DNA from: Nocardioides humi
GTDB taxonomy: Bacteria > Actinomycetota > Actinomycetes > Propionibacteriales > Nocardioidaceae
DNA: 64,000 nt
Reading direction: 5' to 3'
Assembly (NCBI RefSeq): GCF_006494775.1
Contig: NZ_CP041146.1
Coordinates: 3,782,001-3,846,000 of the forward strand
The position numbers and the translations under genes are program-made. Positions 44,783-53,062 of this stretch are shown one piece after another; positions within the stretch are counted from its first letter, which is position 1, and each line of letters begins with the position of its first letter. Under the pieces are notes generated by a model. It was not told the DNA's origin. It saw only the letters and a list, made by a program, of their open reading frames with translations, and did no database searches.

Positions 44783-45524
44783 TCCGGTCCAGGATCGCCA
44801 GCTGCCGCGCCCACGCGGGCGACCCCGGGTCGATCACGGCGAAGTGGCCGCCGTCGACCTCGACCAGCGCCGCCTCGGCCCCGGCCGCCGCCGCGCGCTC
44901 GACGTACTCCCGGGACTGGCTGATCGGCACGTCCGCGTCGTCCGGGGCGTGCACGCACCACACGGGTACGGCGAGGGGGAGCTGCTGCGCGGGGTCGTAG
45001 CGGGCGTCGGCCTCGGTCGGCGGGTGGCCGAGCAGCTCGCGGACCGCACCGTCGCTGAGCCCCGCCGCGTCGGTGGCGCGCAGGTCGAGGACGCCGGCCT
45101 GGCTGATCACGTGGGTCACCGGCACCTCCTCGGGCCAGCCGAAGCGACCGCGCGCCGCCGCCCAGGTGGCGAGGTGCCCGCCCGCGGAGTGGCCGAGCGT
45201 GACGACCGTCGACGTGGCGAGGCCGAGCGTGGCGAGGTGGTCGATCCCGGCGGCGACGTCGTCGAAGGTCGCGGGCGTCCCGCCGCCGCTCCCCGGCCCG
45301 GTCCCGACCCGGCGGTACTCCAGGTTCCAGGCCGCCCAGCCCCGCGCGGCCAGGTCCGCCGCGAGCGGCGTGCCGAGCGACGCGGCGGTGTACGGCGCAC
45401 GCCAGAAGCCGCCGTGGACCACCACCACGACGCCGCGCGGCGTGCCGGCGCGCGGCAGGTGGAGGTCGCCGTACTGGCTCGGGTCGTCGCCGTAGGCGTG
45501 GCGGGTCCGCTGCATGTCCGACAT
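44760..45524 (-). CDS. Alpha/beta hydrolase (HSL/carboxylesterase type)
   Basis: 254-aa esterase-like hydrolase. HGGFW gives the HGG oxyanion hole; the nucleophile is the Ser in LGHSAGG, the acid in HAPDDADVP and the base in DGGHFAV. Resembles kynurenine formamidase/dipeptidyl-peptidase-like hydrolases. Start MSDMQRTR at 45524 is tentative; ATG at 45515 is also in frame and leaves more room for the divergent promoter. No clear ribosome site at either. Confidence 0.82.
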   Translation of the reverse strand: MSDMQRTRHAYGDDPSQYGDLHLPRAGTPRGVVVVVHGGFWRAPYTAASLGTPLAADLAARGWAAWNLEYRRVGTGPGSGGGTPATFDDVAAGIDHLATLGLATSTVVTLGHSAGGHLATWAAARGRFGWPEEVPVTHVISQAGVLDLRATDAAGLSDGAVRELLGHPPTEADARYDPAQQLPLAVPVWCVHAPDDADVPISQSREYVERAAAAGAEAALVEVDGGHFAVIDPGSPAWARQLAILDRISPARAG

Positions 45525-45551
45525 CGTCACGTACCCGGCATGATCGTGGCC

Positions 45552-46142
45552 ATGGGTCACGACCACGTCGTCCTCCGCCCCGGCGAGTCGGGTGTGAACG
45601 CCTACCGCCTGCTCACCGAGCTGGTGGTCCCGCGCCCGATCGCCTGGGTGTCGAGCGTGTCCGCCGAGGGCGTCGGCAACCTGGCGCCGCACTCGTTCTT
45701 CACGGTGGCGAGCGCGGATCCCCCGATCGTCCAGTTCACCTCGGTCGGGGCGAAGGACACGCTGCGCAACGTCCGCGAGTCCGGTGAGTTCACGATCAGC
45801 CTGGCCACGCGGGCGCTGATCGACGACGTCAACGCGACCAGTGCCCCCTACCCGCGCGAGGTGGACGAGGCGGCTGCCGTCGGTGTCGCGATGGCGCCGA
45901 GCGCGGTCGTCGTACCGCCTCGGGTGGCGGCGTCGCCGGCGTCCCTGGAGTGCCGCCTCCACGACACCCTGCCGTTGGGCGACTCCGTCCTCGTGTTCGG
46001 CGACGTCGTGGCGGTCACCGTCGACCCGGAGGTCCTGGTCGACGGCCGCCCGGCCTTCGACCTCCTCGCGCCGCTGTCGCGGCTGGGCGGCAGCGCGTGG
46101 GGACTGCCGGGTGCGGTCGTCACCCGGCCCCGGCCGCGGTGA
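45552..46142 (+). CDS. Flavin reductase family protein
   Basis: 196-aa split-barrel flavoprotein: RPGESGVNAYRLLTELVVPRPIAWVSS, NLAPHSFFTVASADPPIVQF and a C-terminal FDLLAPLSRLGGSAWG. This subgroup often binds FMN and acts with oxygenases or as a NADH:flavin reductase. An ATG at 45540 is possible too. The starts of this and the divergent esterase are only 15-36 bases apart, so their promoters must overlap or be leaderless. Confidence 0.82.
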   Translation: MGHDHVVLRPGESGVNAYRLLTELVVPRPIAWVSSVSAEGVGNLAPHSFFTVASADPPIVQFTSVGAKDTLRNVRESGEFTISLATRALIDDVNATSAPYPREVDEAAAVGVAMAPSAVVVPPRVAASPASLECRLHDTLPLGDSVLVFGDVVAVTVDPEVLVDGRPAFDLLAPLSRLGGSAWGLPGAVVTRPRPR

Positions 46143-46149
46143 GCGCCGA

Positions 46150-46737
46150 TCAGGCCCGCAGCCCGGTCGACACCAGGTCGACCAGCGCCTGGTACGCCTG
46201 CGCGTCGTCGAGCCCGGTGGCGGCGCCGATCCGGCCGTCGCCGATCGCGTCCATCACCTCGGCGACCGCGGCGCCGACGAAGCCGGCGTGGACCTGGCGG
46301 AGCGTGCCGGCGGCGACGCCCTCGGTGACGAGCGCCTGTACCCGCGCGGCGGCCTGGGCGGTGTTGGCGCGGTAGACCTCGGCGCCGGGCGGGAAGCCGG
46401 CGAGGTCGGCGTAGAACTGGGGGGAGGCGGGGGCGAGCTCGTCCGCCACCGCGGTGAGGTACGTCGCCAGGCGGTCCGCCGGGTCGGCGACCGCGTCGAT
46501 CCGCTCCTCGATCCGCTCCGCGGCGCGCTTGAAGAAGTGCCGCACCGTGGCGGTGATGACCTGCTCCTTGCTGGGCGCCACGAGGTAGAGGGTGCTGCGC
46601 GAGCAGGAGAGGCGCTGGGCGAGCTCGCCGATGCCGAAGGCGGCGAAGCCCTCGGCGAGGAAGAGGTCGACCAGCTCGTCGAGCAGGGCGTCCCGGCGCT
46701 GGCGGGAGCGCGCGGGGAGGGTTCGCTGCTGCTGCAC
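46150..46737 (-). CDS. TetR family transcriptional regulator
   Basis: 195-aa TetR protein: HTH near residues 18-62 (LLDELVDLFLAEGFAAFGIGELAQRL, SRSTLYLVAPSKEQV). GTG start; TAGCCT (46744-46749, minus strand) lies 6 bases before it, so leaderless. Divergent from an acyl-CoA dehydrogenase gene that it probably controls. Converges on the flavin reductase gene, with 7 bases between stops. Confidence 0.88.
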   Translation of the reverse strand: MQQQRTLPARSRQRRDALLDELVDLFLAEGFAAFGIGELAQRLSCSRSTLYLVAPSKEQVITATVRHFFKRAAERIEERIDAVADPADRLATYLTAVADELAPASPQFYADLAGFPPGAEVYRANTAQAAARVQALVTEGVAAGTLRQVHAGFVGAAVAEVMDAIGDGRIGAATGLDDAQAYQALVDLVSTGLRA

Positions 46738-46743
46738 GGTCGC

Positions 46744-46797
46744 AGGCTAGCAATCGACCGGGTACTCTGTTCCGTACCAGTACCGCGATTGTAGTAC
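46744..46797. promoter_or_regulatory. TetR promoter and GTAC-rich operator candidate
   Basis: TAGCCT -10 box on the minus strand (46744-46749). GGTAC (46761-46765) pairs with GTACC (46774-46778), and GTAC recurs at 46780-46783 and 46794-46797, with GTAC-CA-GTAC in the middle. Suits a TetR dimer, but GTAC is common in this DNA. Confidence 0.45.
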
Positions 46798-46821
46798 TCG
46801 AACCGTTTCCTGGAGGACCCC

Positions 46822-47994
46822 ATGCCCGCACGCCGCCTGTTGGCGACCGAGGAGACCGCGGACCTGCTCCGCCTCGCCCGCCAGCTCGCCACCGAGGAGC
46901 TGCTCCCGCGCGCGGCCGAGGCCGAGGCGACCGGCGCCTTCCCGCGCGAGGTGTTCCGGCTCCTCGGCCGGGCCGGGTTCCTCGGCCTGCCCTACCCGGA
47001 GGAGGTCGGTGGCGGCGGTCTGCCGTACGAGGTCTATCTCCAGGTGCTCGAGGAGCTCGGCGCCGTCTGGTCGAGCGTGGGCGTCGGGGTCTCGGTGCAC
47101 GCCCTGAGCTGCTTCGGGCTGGCCGCCTTCGGCACCGACGAGCAGCGCGCGAAGTGGCTCCCCGAGATGCTGGGCGGCGAGCTGCTCGGCGCCTACTGCC
47201 TCTCCGAGGCGCAGGCCGGCTCCGACCCCGCCGCGATGCGGACCCGCGCCCGCCGCGACGGCGACGAGTACGTCATCGACGGCGCCAAGGCGTGGGTCAC
47301 CCACGGCGGCCAGGCCGACTTCTACAAGGTCATGGCGCGCACCGGCGACGGGCGCGGCGACATCTCCTGCTTCCTGGTCCGCGCCGACACCCCCGGCCTG
47401 TCCGCCGACCCGCCCGAGCAGAAGATGGGCCTGATGGGCTCGACGACGGCGACCGTGCGCTTCGAGGGCGTCCGGGTCCCGGCCGACCAGCGGCTCGGCG
47501 ACGAGGGGCAGGGCCTGAAGATCGCGCTCGCCGGCCTCGACTCCGGCCGGCTCGGCATCGCCGCCGTCGCGACCGGTCTCGCCCAGGGCGCGCTCGACCG
47601 CGCGGTCGCCTACGCCCAGCAGCGCGAGTCCTTCGGCCAGCGGATCATCGACCACCAGGGCCTGGCCTTCGTGCTCGCCGACATGGAGGCCGCCGTCCAG
47701 TCCGCGCGCGCCACGCTGCTGCACGCCGCCCGGCTCCGCGACCACGGACTGCCCTTCTCCCGCGAGGCCTCGATCGCCAAGCTGGTCGCCACCGACGCCG
47801 CGATGAAGGTGACCACCGACGCCGTCCAGGTCCTCGGCGGAGCCGGCTACACGAAGGACTTCCCCGTCGAGCGGTACATGCGCGAGGCCAAGGTGATGCA
47901 GATCTTCGAGGGCACCAACCAGATCCAGCGGATGGTCATCGGCCGCTCCCTCGACCGCGACCCCGCCGCCGGCGGGATCATCTCGGTGGGCTGA
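46822..47994 (+). CDS. Acyl-CoA dehydrogenase
   Basis: 390-aa single-domain acyl-CoA dehydrogenase: YCLSEAQAGSD (flavin site), AWVTHGGQADFY, RESFGQRIIDHQGLAF and the base Glu363 in IFEGTNQIQRMVIGR. Typical of short/medium or branched-chain dehydrogenases. TGGAGG precedes the ATG. Controlled by the divergent TetR gene (inference). Oxidises an acyl-CoA to enoyl-CoA with ETF as acceptor; chain length unknown. If the organosulfur idea holds, a sulfinopropionyl-CoA desulfinase, which belongs to this family, is a further option. Confidence 0.9.
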   Translation: MPARRLLATEETADLLRLARQLATEELLPRAAEAEATGAFPREVFRLLGRAGFLGLPYPEEVGGGGLPYEVYLQVLEELGAVWSSVGVGVSVHALSCFGLAAFGTDEQRAKWLPEMLGGELLGAYCLSEAQAGSDPAAMRTRARRDGDEYVIDGAKAWVTHGGQADFYKVMARTGDGRGDISCFLVRADTPGLSADPPEQKMGLMGSTTATVRFEGVRVPADQRLGDEGQGLKIALAGLDSGRLGIAAVATGLAQGALDRAVAYAQQRESFGQRIIDHQGLAFVLADMEAAVQSARATLLHAARLRDHGLPFSREASIAKLVATDAAMKVTTDAVQVLGGAGYTKDFPVERYMREAKVMQIFEGTNQIQRMVIGRSLDRDPAAGGIISVG

Positions 47995-48008
47995 CCACCC
48001 CGACCCGA

Positions 48009-48056
48009 GCACAACCGCGCGCACAACCGCGAGCACGCCCCGGCACGCTCTAGGGT
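48009..48056 (+). promoter_or_regulatory. Direct repeats and -10 box before the GntR gene
   Basis: GCACAACCGCG is repeated at 48009-48019 and 48021-48031. TAGGGT (48051-48056) lies 6 bases before the GTG start, the leaderless promoter spacing seen at several genes here. Confidence 0.5.
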
Positions 48057-48062
48057 GACGGC

Positions 48063-48782
48063 GTGAGCGAAGCGGAGCTGCCGGAGCCGGTGGAGCGGCG
48101 GCTGCAGCGGCTCTGGGCCGAGGCGGCCGAGCGGGGCGGGCCGATGCCGAGCGAGATCGCGCTCGCCTCCTCGCTGGAGATCAGCCGCCCGGCGGTGCGC
48201 GAGGCGCTGGTCCGGCTCGAGGAGCGCGGCTTCATCCACCGGCGCAAGGGCGCCGACACGACGGTCAACAGCTCGCTGCTCGGCATCCCCGCACGCTTCG
48301 AGCAGCGGCTCGACAGCTCCGCGCTGATCGCCGCGATGGGCCGGACCCCGTCCGTGACGGTGGTGTCCGCCGACGTCGGCGAGGTGAGCCTCGACGAGGC
48401 GGACGAGTACGACGTCTCGCCGCGCCGGACCGTGCTGCGCACGACCAAGGTCTGGTCGGCCGACGGCGAGCCGGTGCTCGTCGCGCGCGACGTCGTACCG
48501 GTGCTGACCGACACCGACCCGACGGCCCTCGACCCCGCCGCGCCGATGTCGGAGCTCGCCCGCGCGCTGGTGGGGGAGCAGGTCGGTTGGGAGCTGGTCT
48601 GGCCCGGCGCCGACGGCCTGTCGCCCGAGGACGCCGGGCTGACCGGGCGCCCGGAGGGCGAGCCGGCGATGACGCTCGAGGCGACCGGGATCAGCCGCAC
48701 CGGCACGGTCTGCTACTGGACCCGCGAGGTGCACCTGCGCGGGGCGTTCCGGTACGCGATGGTCCGCCGCGCGGACTGGTAG
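48063..48782 (+). CDS. GntR family regulator with UTRA-like effector domain
   Basis: 239-aa GntR protein of the HutC type. Winged helix PMPSEIALASSLEISRPAVR...LEERGFIHRRKG, then a UTRA-like ligand domain with TVLRTTKVWSADGEPV and VPVLTD. GTG start, apparently leaderless. It converges on the amidohydrolase gene with 4 bases between stops. The OsmC-amidohydrolase operon has TGTCAGACA operators, a form HutC-type regulators bind, so it is the likely regulator of that operon. Confidence 0.87.
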   Translation: MSEAELPEPVERRLQRLWAEAAERGGPMPSEIALASSLEISRPAVREALVRLEERGFIHRRKGADTTVNSSLLGIPARFEQRLDSSALIAAMGRTPSVTVVSADVGEVSLDEADEYDVSPRRTVLRTTKVWSADGEPVLVARDVVPVLTDTDPTALDPAAPMSELARALVGEQVGWELVWPGADGLSPEDAGLTGRPEGEPAMTLEATGISRTGTVCYWTREVHLRGAFRYAMVRRADW

Positions 48783-48786
48783 CGGG

Positions 48787-50025
48787 TCAGCGCAGCAGCC
48801 GCGTCGTCGTCTCCGACTCCGCGACGACCCGGCCCTCGCGGACGACCCAGCGCGGCCGCGCGTGCTCGGTGAGGACGTCGCGCAGCCGGCCGTCCGCGTG
48901 CACGCACAGGTCGGCCGGGTTGCCCTCCGCGATCGCATGGTCCGGTACGCCGAGCACGTCGGCCGCGCGCGTGGTCACCAGGTCGAGCAGCAGCCGCTGG
49001 TCCGCCCCGGTGAGGAAGCGCAGGGTGTGGGCGGCGAGGAAGGCCACCTCCAGCATGCTGTGCCGCCCGAACGGGTAGTACGCGTCCTCGATGTCGTCCT
49101 GCCCCAGCGCCACCGGGATGCCGTCCTCGAGGAACTCCCGCACCGGCAGGTGCAGCGGCCCCGTGTGCGGGTCGGACACGAAGCCCAGCCCGGCCGCGTG
49201 CGCGAGGTCCATCAGCCGCTGCAGCGTCGGCTGGGGGTACGTCGCCAGCGCCCGCGCGTGGCAGGCGACGCCCCGCCCGTGGAGGCCGTGCTCGATCATC
49301 GCCTCGGCCAGCAGCTGCGTCGTCCGCAGTCCCGGGTCGCCGGCGTCGTCGACCAGCATCGCCACCCGCCGGCCCTGCTCCGCGGCCAGCCGGCAGGCCC
49401 ACTCGACGTGCGCGCGGGCGTCGGCGTCGGTCATCTCGATCCACGGGATCCCGCCGACGACGTCGGCGCCCATCCGCAGCGCCTCCTCGCACAGCTCCGC
49501 GGCGCCGGGGTCGCGGAGCAGGCCGTCCTGCGGGAACGCCACGACCTGCACGTCCAGCAGGTCGCGGTACTCCTCGCGCACCGCCAGCACCGCCTCCATC
49601 CCCACCAGCCGCGCGGTGGTGTCGACGTCCACGAACGCCTGGATGTGCAGCACCCCGTGCGCGACCGCCGCGTCGAGCGCGCGGCGTACGTTGGGCTCGA
49701 GCCAGGCGCGGTCGTACTGCCGCTTCACTCCGCTCGCCTCCCGCACGATCGAGCGCAGCGCGGCGCCCATGCTGCCGGAGGTGTACGCCGCCAGCGCGCC
49801 GTCGCCCGCGCGGTCGAGCGTGTGCACCTTCTCCAGGTGCATGTGCCCGTTGACGAACGACTCGGTGACCAGTCCGCCGCCCGCGTCGATGGTCCGGGCC
49901 GCGGTGGTGTCGGCCGGCACGGCGGCCGCGACGTGCACGTAGCGGCCGTCGCGGATCCCCAGCGCGACCGGCGACCCGTCGGCCAGGCGGGCGTTCGTGA
50001 CGAGCAGGTCGAGCGGCGCGCTCAT
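48787..50025 (-). CDS. Amidohydrolase family protein (cytosine deaminase-like)
   Basis: 412-aa metal-dependent amidohydrolase. Metal site HxH is in NGHMHLEKVH; CHARAL, SDPHTGPLHL and the Asp in GQDDIEDAYYPFGRHS complete the CodA-like pattern. It would deaminate or hydrolyse a cyclic amidine or amide (cytosine, creatinine-like or similar). The ATG overlaps the OsmC stop by 4 bases, so the two form an operon. Confidence 0.85.
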   Translation of the reverse strand: MSAPLDLLVTNARLADGSPVALGIRDGRYVHVAAAVPADTTAARTIDAGGGLVTESFVNGHMHLEKVHTLDRAGDGALAAYTSGSMGAALRSIVREASGVKRQYDRAWLEPNVRRALDAAVAHGVLHIQAFVDVDTTARLVGMEAVLAVREEYRDLLDVQVVAFPQDGLLRDPGAAELCEEALRMGADVVGGIPWIEMTDADARAHVEWACRLAAEQGRRVAMLVDDAGDPGLRTTQLLAEAMIEHGLHGRGVACHARALATYPQPTLQRLMDLAHAAGLGFVSDPHTGPLHLPVREFLEDGIPVALGQDDIEDAYYPFGRHSMLEVAFLAAHTLRFLTGADQRLLLDLVTTRAADVLGVPDHAIAEGNPADLCVHADGRLRDVLTEHARPRWVVREGRVVAESETTTRLLR

Positions 50026-50489
50026 GCCGCCGCCTCGAAGACGATCGACTCCTGCAGGGTGAGCGCGCGGCGGAGGGTGTTGCCGACGGGGCAGGTCTCG
50101 ACGCCGTGCCGCAGCGCCTCCTGCTGCTCGGGCGTGAGGTCGCCGTGCACGGTGACCTCGGCGATGATCCGCGAGATCCGCAGCTCCCGCTCGCCGGGAT
50201 CGAGGGGGCCGGACGTGGGCCGGTTGATCCGCAGCGAGAGCCGGATCACCGCCCGGTCGTAGTCGAAGCCCTGCTGCCGCGCGACGCCCCGCAGCGTGCC
50301 GGCCATGCAGCCGCCGAGCGCCGAGAGCACGAGCCCGAACGGGTTGGGCGCCGTACCGCCGCCCTCGAACTCGCGCGGCTCGTCGATGACGACGGAGTGC
50401 TCCCCGCCGACCACGGCGAGCGAGGCGTAGTCGGTCAGGCTGTGGACGACGACGTCGCGGTTGGCCGACGCGTGGGTCGTGGCGCTCAT
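50022..50489 (-). CDS. OsmC family peroxiredoxin-like protein
   Basis: 155-aa OsmC/Ohr fold protein. The two redox cysteines are Cys61 (ALGGCMAGT) and Cys133 (ETCPVGNTL). The family reduces organic hydroperoxides with thiols. GGGAGGAA precedes the ATG. The promoter region has two TGTCAGACA sites. Cotranscribed with the amidohydrolase gene. Confidence 0.9.
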   Translation of the reverse strand: MSATTHASANRDVVVHSLTDYASLAVVGGEHSVVIDEPREFEGGGTAPNPFGLVLSALGGCMAGTLRGVARQQGFDYDRAVIRLSLRINRPTSGPLDPGERELRISRIIAEVTVHGDLTPEQQEALRHGVETCPVGNTLRRALTLQESIVFEAAA

Positions 50490-50512
50490 GGTTCCTCCCG
50501 GAGTCCTGGGAT

Positions 50513-50548
50513 CTGTCAGACACGACAGTCCTCACCTGTCAGACAGGT
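50513..50548. promoter_or_regulatory. Double TGTCAGACA operator upstream of osmC
   Basis: CTGTCAGACA occurs at 50513-50522 and 50536-50545. The second is inside a perfect 15-base palindrome, ACCTGTC-A-GACAGGT (50534-50548). The copies are 23 bases apart, about two helical turns, so two dimers could bind the same face. Likely target of the nearby GntR/HutC-type regulator. Confidence 0.65.
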
Positions 50549-50616
50549 GTCAAGGGTCCGGAGCGCGCCCGACCGCCGGCTCGTCAGGTGTCGCCGAGCC
50601 GGCGGTCGGGAGAGGG

Positions 50617-51153
50617 TCAGGAGTTGCCGTCGACCGGTACGACGCCCGCGCGGTGCCGCTGCGCGAGCTCGGCGTAGTAGGGCGCATTGGTCTCGACCCA
50701 GAACTGCGCGCCGGTGCCCTCGATCGGCTTCCTCGCCTCGGCGGGGGCGCCGGCCGCCAGCACCCCCGCGGGGATGGCGGTGCCGGGGGTGACGACGGCG
50801 CCGGCGGCGACGAGCGAGCCGGCGCCGACGGTGGCGCCGTCGAGGACGGTGCTGGCGTTCCCGAGCAGCGACTTCTCGCCCATGGCGTCGCCGTGGAACA
50901 CGCAGCCGTGCGCCACCGTGGCGTCGGGGCCGATGTCGACGACCACGTCGGGGGCGCCGTGGACGACCGAGTTGTCCTGGATGTTCGACCCTGCGCGGAC
51001 GATGATCGTGCAGATGTCGGCGCGCAGGACGGCGCCGTACCAGACGCTGGCGCCCTTCTCGACGCGTACGTCGCCGATCAGGGTCGCGGTCGGCGCGACG
51101 AACGCCTCGGGGTGGACCTGGGGCCGGCGGCCCTCGAACTCGTAGAGGAACAC
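50617..51153 (-). CDS. Gamma-type carbonic anhydrase family protein
   Basis: 178-aa left-handed beta-helix protein with hexapeptide repeats (VAPTATLIGDVRVEKGASVW and on). Metal ligands His65 (NSVVHG), His82 and His87 (VAHGCVFHG) match gamma-carbonic anhydrases and PaaY. It may hydrate CO2 or act as a thioesterase-like helper. Lies between the OsmC and HxlR genes; its stop is 68 bases from the operator pair. Confidence 0.88.
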   Translation of the reverse strand: MFLYEFEGRRPQVHPEAFVAPTATLIGDVRVEKGASVWYGAVLRADICTIIVRAGSNIQDNSVVHGAPDVVVDIGPDATVAHGCVFHGDAMGEKSLLGNASTVLDGATVGAGSLVAAGAVVTPGTAIPAGVLAAGAPAEARKPIEGTGAQFWVETNAPYYAELAQRHRAGVVPVDGNS

Positions 51154-51169
51154 GGGGACACCGTAGGGG

Positions 51170-51658
51170 TCAGCCGCCGGGGCCCCGCAGCCGGTGCTCC
51201 GCCGAGCGCCACGGCTTGACCCAGGTCATGTCCTCGGGGCGCAGCGGCTCGCCGCAGGCGCTGCAGGTCTCGGCACGGGTGGTCTCCCGGCCGCAGGGCT
51301 CGTGCCGCAGGGTCATGTGGGCGCCCCCGTCGGGCAGGCGCGTGTGCTGCTCGCCCCAGATCGCGAGCTGCTGGAGCAGGGGGAGCAGGTCGGCGGCGGC
51401 CTCGGTGGCGACGTACCGCTGGCGGGTGCGGCCGTCGCGCACGTAGTCGACGGTGTCGAGCAGCCCCGCCTCGCGCATCGCCCGCAGCCGCCGGCTGAGG
51501 ACGGCCTCGGAGATGCCGAGGTTGTCGCGCAGCTGCTCGAAGCGGCCGCTGCCGTGCAGCACGTCGCGCACGATGAGCAGCACCCACGGGTCCCCGAGGA
51601 CGTCCAGGGAGCGGCGGATGGGGCAGTGCTCCGTCGACCAGTCGGACCGCAGCGGCAT
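51170..51658 (-). CDS. HxlR family regulator with C-terminal zinc-ribbon-like tail
   Basis: 162-aa HxlR-type winged helix (CPIRRSLDVLGDPWVLLIVRDVL with the family Cys near residue 12; SEAVLSRRLRAM). The C-terminal tail has four cysteines, CGRETTRAETCSACG, that could bind Zn, an addition seen in some actinobacterial members. TACGCT (51666-51671, minus strand) is 7 bases before the ATG, so it may be leaderless. Divergent from the MFS transporter gene. Confidence 0.88.
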   Translation of the reverse strand: MPLRSDWSTEHCPIRRSLDVLGDPWVLLIVRDVLHGSGRFEQLRDNLGISEAVLSRRLRAMREAGLLDTVDYVRDGRTRQRYVATEAAADLLPLLQQLAIWGEQHTRLPDGGAHMTLRHEPCGRETTRAETCSACGEPLRPEDMTWVKPWRSAEHRLRGPGG

Positions 51659-51703
51659 GCGTGCTAGCGTACGCGCTCTGACTTCCTTGAAGAAAGCCAT
51701 GTG

Positions 51704-52966
51704 ATGACCGCGACCTCCTCGCCCACCACGCGCCGCGGCCTCCACCCGGCCTGGGCCGTGGCGGCGGTCGCGTTCCTCGCCCTCGTCGGCGCCGCGGGCT
51801 TCCGGGCCGCGCCCGGCGCGCTGATGGTGCCGCTGCACGACGAGTTCGGCTGGTCGACCAGCGTGATGTCGCTGGCGGTCAGCATCAACCTCGTCCTCTT
51901 CGGGCTGACCGCGCCGTTCGCCGCGGCGCTGATGGACCGGTTCGGCGTACGACGGGTGGTCGCCGCGGCGCTCACCCTGGTCGCCCTCGGGGCGGGCGGC
52001 AGCGTGCTCATGACGGCGTCGTGGCAGCTGCTCGTGTGCTGGGGCGTGCTGATCGGCCTCGGCACCGGCTCGATGGCGCTGGTCTTCGCCGCGACCATCG
52101 CGAACCGGTGGTTCGAGCGGCGCCGCGGGCTCGTGATGGGCGTGCTGACCGCCGGCTCGGCGACCGGTCAGCTGGTGTTCCTACCGATCGTCGCGGCGCT
52201 GGCCGAGGGCGCCGGCTGGCGCCCGGCCTCGCTCGTCATCGCGGCGGCGGCGCTCGCCGTCGTACCCGTGGTGTGGCTGGTCGTCCGCGACCACCCCGCG
52301 GACCGCGGCGTCCTCCCGTACGGCGCCGCCGCGGACTGGGTCGCGCCGCCGCGCGCCACCGGCGGGGCGACCCGGCGCGCGCTCGAGGGCCTCGCGTACG
52401 CCGCCCGCTCGCGGGCGTTCTGGGCGCTCGCGGTCGCCTTCGCCATCTGCGGCGCGACCACCAACGGCCTGATCGGGATCCACTTCATCCCGTCGGCGCA
52501 CGACCACGGCATGTCCGCCACCACGGCCGCCGGGCTGCTCGCCGTGGTCGGCGTCTTCGACATCGTCGGCACCATCGCCTCGGGCTGGCTCACCGACCGG
52601 TTCGACCCGCGATTGCTGCTCGTCGCCTACTACCTCTTCCGCGGCCTCGGGCTGCTTCTGCTGCCGAGCCTGCTGGCGGACGCCGTCCACCCCAGCATGG
52701 TGCTGTTCATCGTGATCTACGGCCTGGACTGGGTCGCGACCGTGCCGCCGACCGCCGCGCTGTGCCGGGAGGCGTTCGGCGAGCGCGGCACCATCGTCTT
52801 CGGCTGGGTCTTCGCCTCCCACCAGCTCGGCGCGGCCGTCGCCGCCCTCGGCGCCGGTGTCATCCGCGACACGCTCGGCGCCTACACCTGGGCCTGGTGG
52901 GGCGGCGCCGCCCTCTGCGCGATCGCCGCCGTGCTGTCCCTCATCCCGCGACCCGGCTCGTCCTGA
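51704..52966 (+). CDS. MFS transporter
   Basis: 420-aa major facilitator with about 12 helices. MDRFGVRRVV is the loop 2-3 motif, repeated in the second half as TDRFDPRLLL; the long middle loop (about 200-230) is cytoplasmic. Probably controlled by the divergent HxlR gene. The substrate could be an organic acid, as in OFA/monocarboxylate-type members, but is not evident. Start ATG 51704 or the adjacent GTG; the ribosome site is weak. Confidence 0.88.
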   Translation: MTATSSPTTRRGLHPAWAVAAVAFLALVGAAGFRAAPGALMVPLHDEFGWSTSVMSLAVSINLVLFGLTAPFAAALMDRFGVRRVVAAALTLVALGAGGSVLMTASWQLLVCWGVLIGLGTGSMALVFAATIANRWFERRRGLVMGVLTAGSATGQLVFLPIVAALAEGAGWRPASLVIAAAALAVVPVVWLVVRDHPADRGVLPYGAAADWVAPPRATGGATRRALEGLAYAARSRAFWALAVAFAICGATTNGLIGIHFIPSAHDHGMSATTAAGLLAVVGVFDIVGTIASGWLTDRFDPRLLLVAYYLFRGLGLLLLPSLLADAVHPSMVLFIVIYGLDWVATVPPTAALCREAFGERGTIVFGWVFASHQLGAAVAALGAGVIRDTLGAYTWAWWGGAALCAIAAVLSLIPRPGSS

Positions 52967-52980
52967 CCCCGAAATGGCGT

Positions 52981-53028
52981 CGACCCGGCGCATCCTTACC
53001 TTTCGCGAGGTAAGGATGCGCCGGGTCG
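52981..53028. terminator. Perfect 21-base hairpin between convergent genes
   Basis: Arms 52981-53001 and 53008-53028 are perfectly complementary over 21 bases with a TTCGCG loop. It stands 14 bases after the MFS stop and 35 bases after the carboxylase stop on the other strand, so it can end both transcripts. No T-tract. The arm carries GACCCGGCGCATCC, a word that recurs at 55171-55185. Confidence 0.8.
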
Positions 53029-53062
53029 GCGTTGTCCTGAGGTCAGTTTGCGCCGGGTCGGG

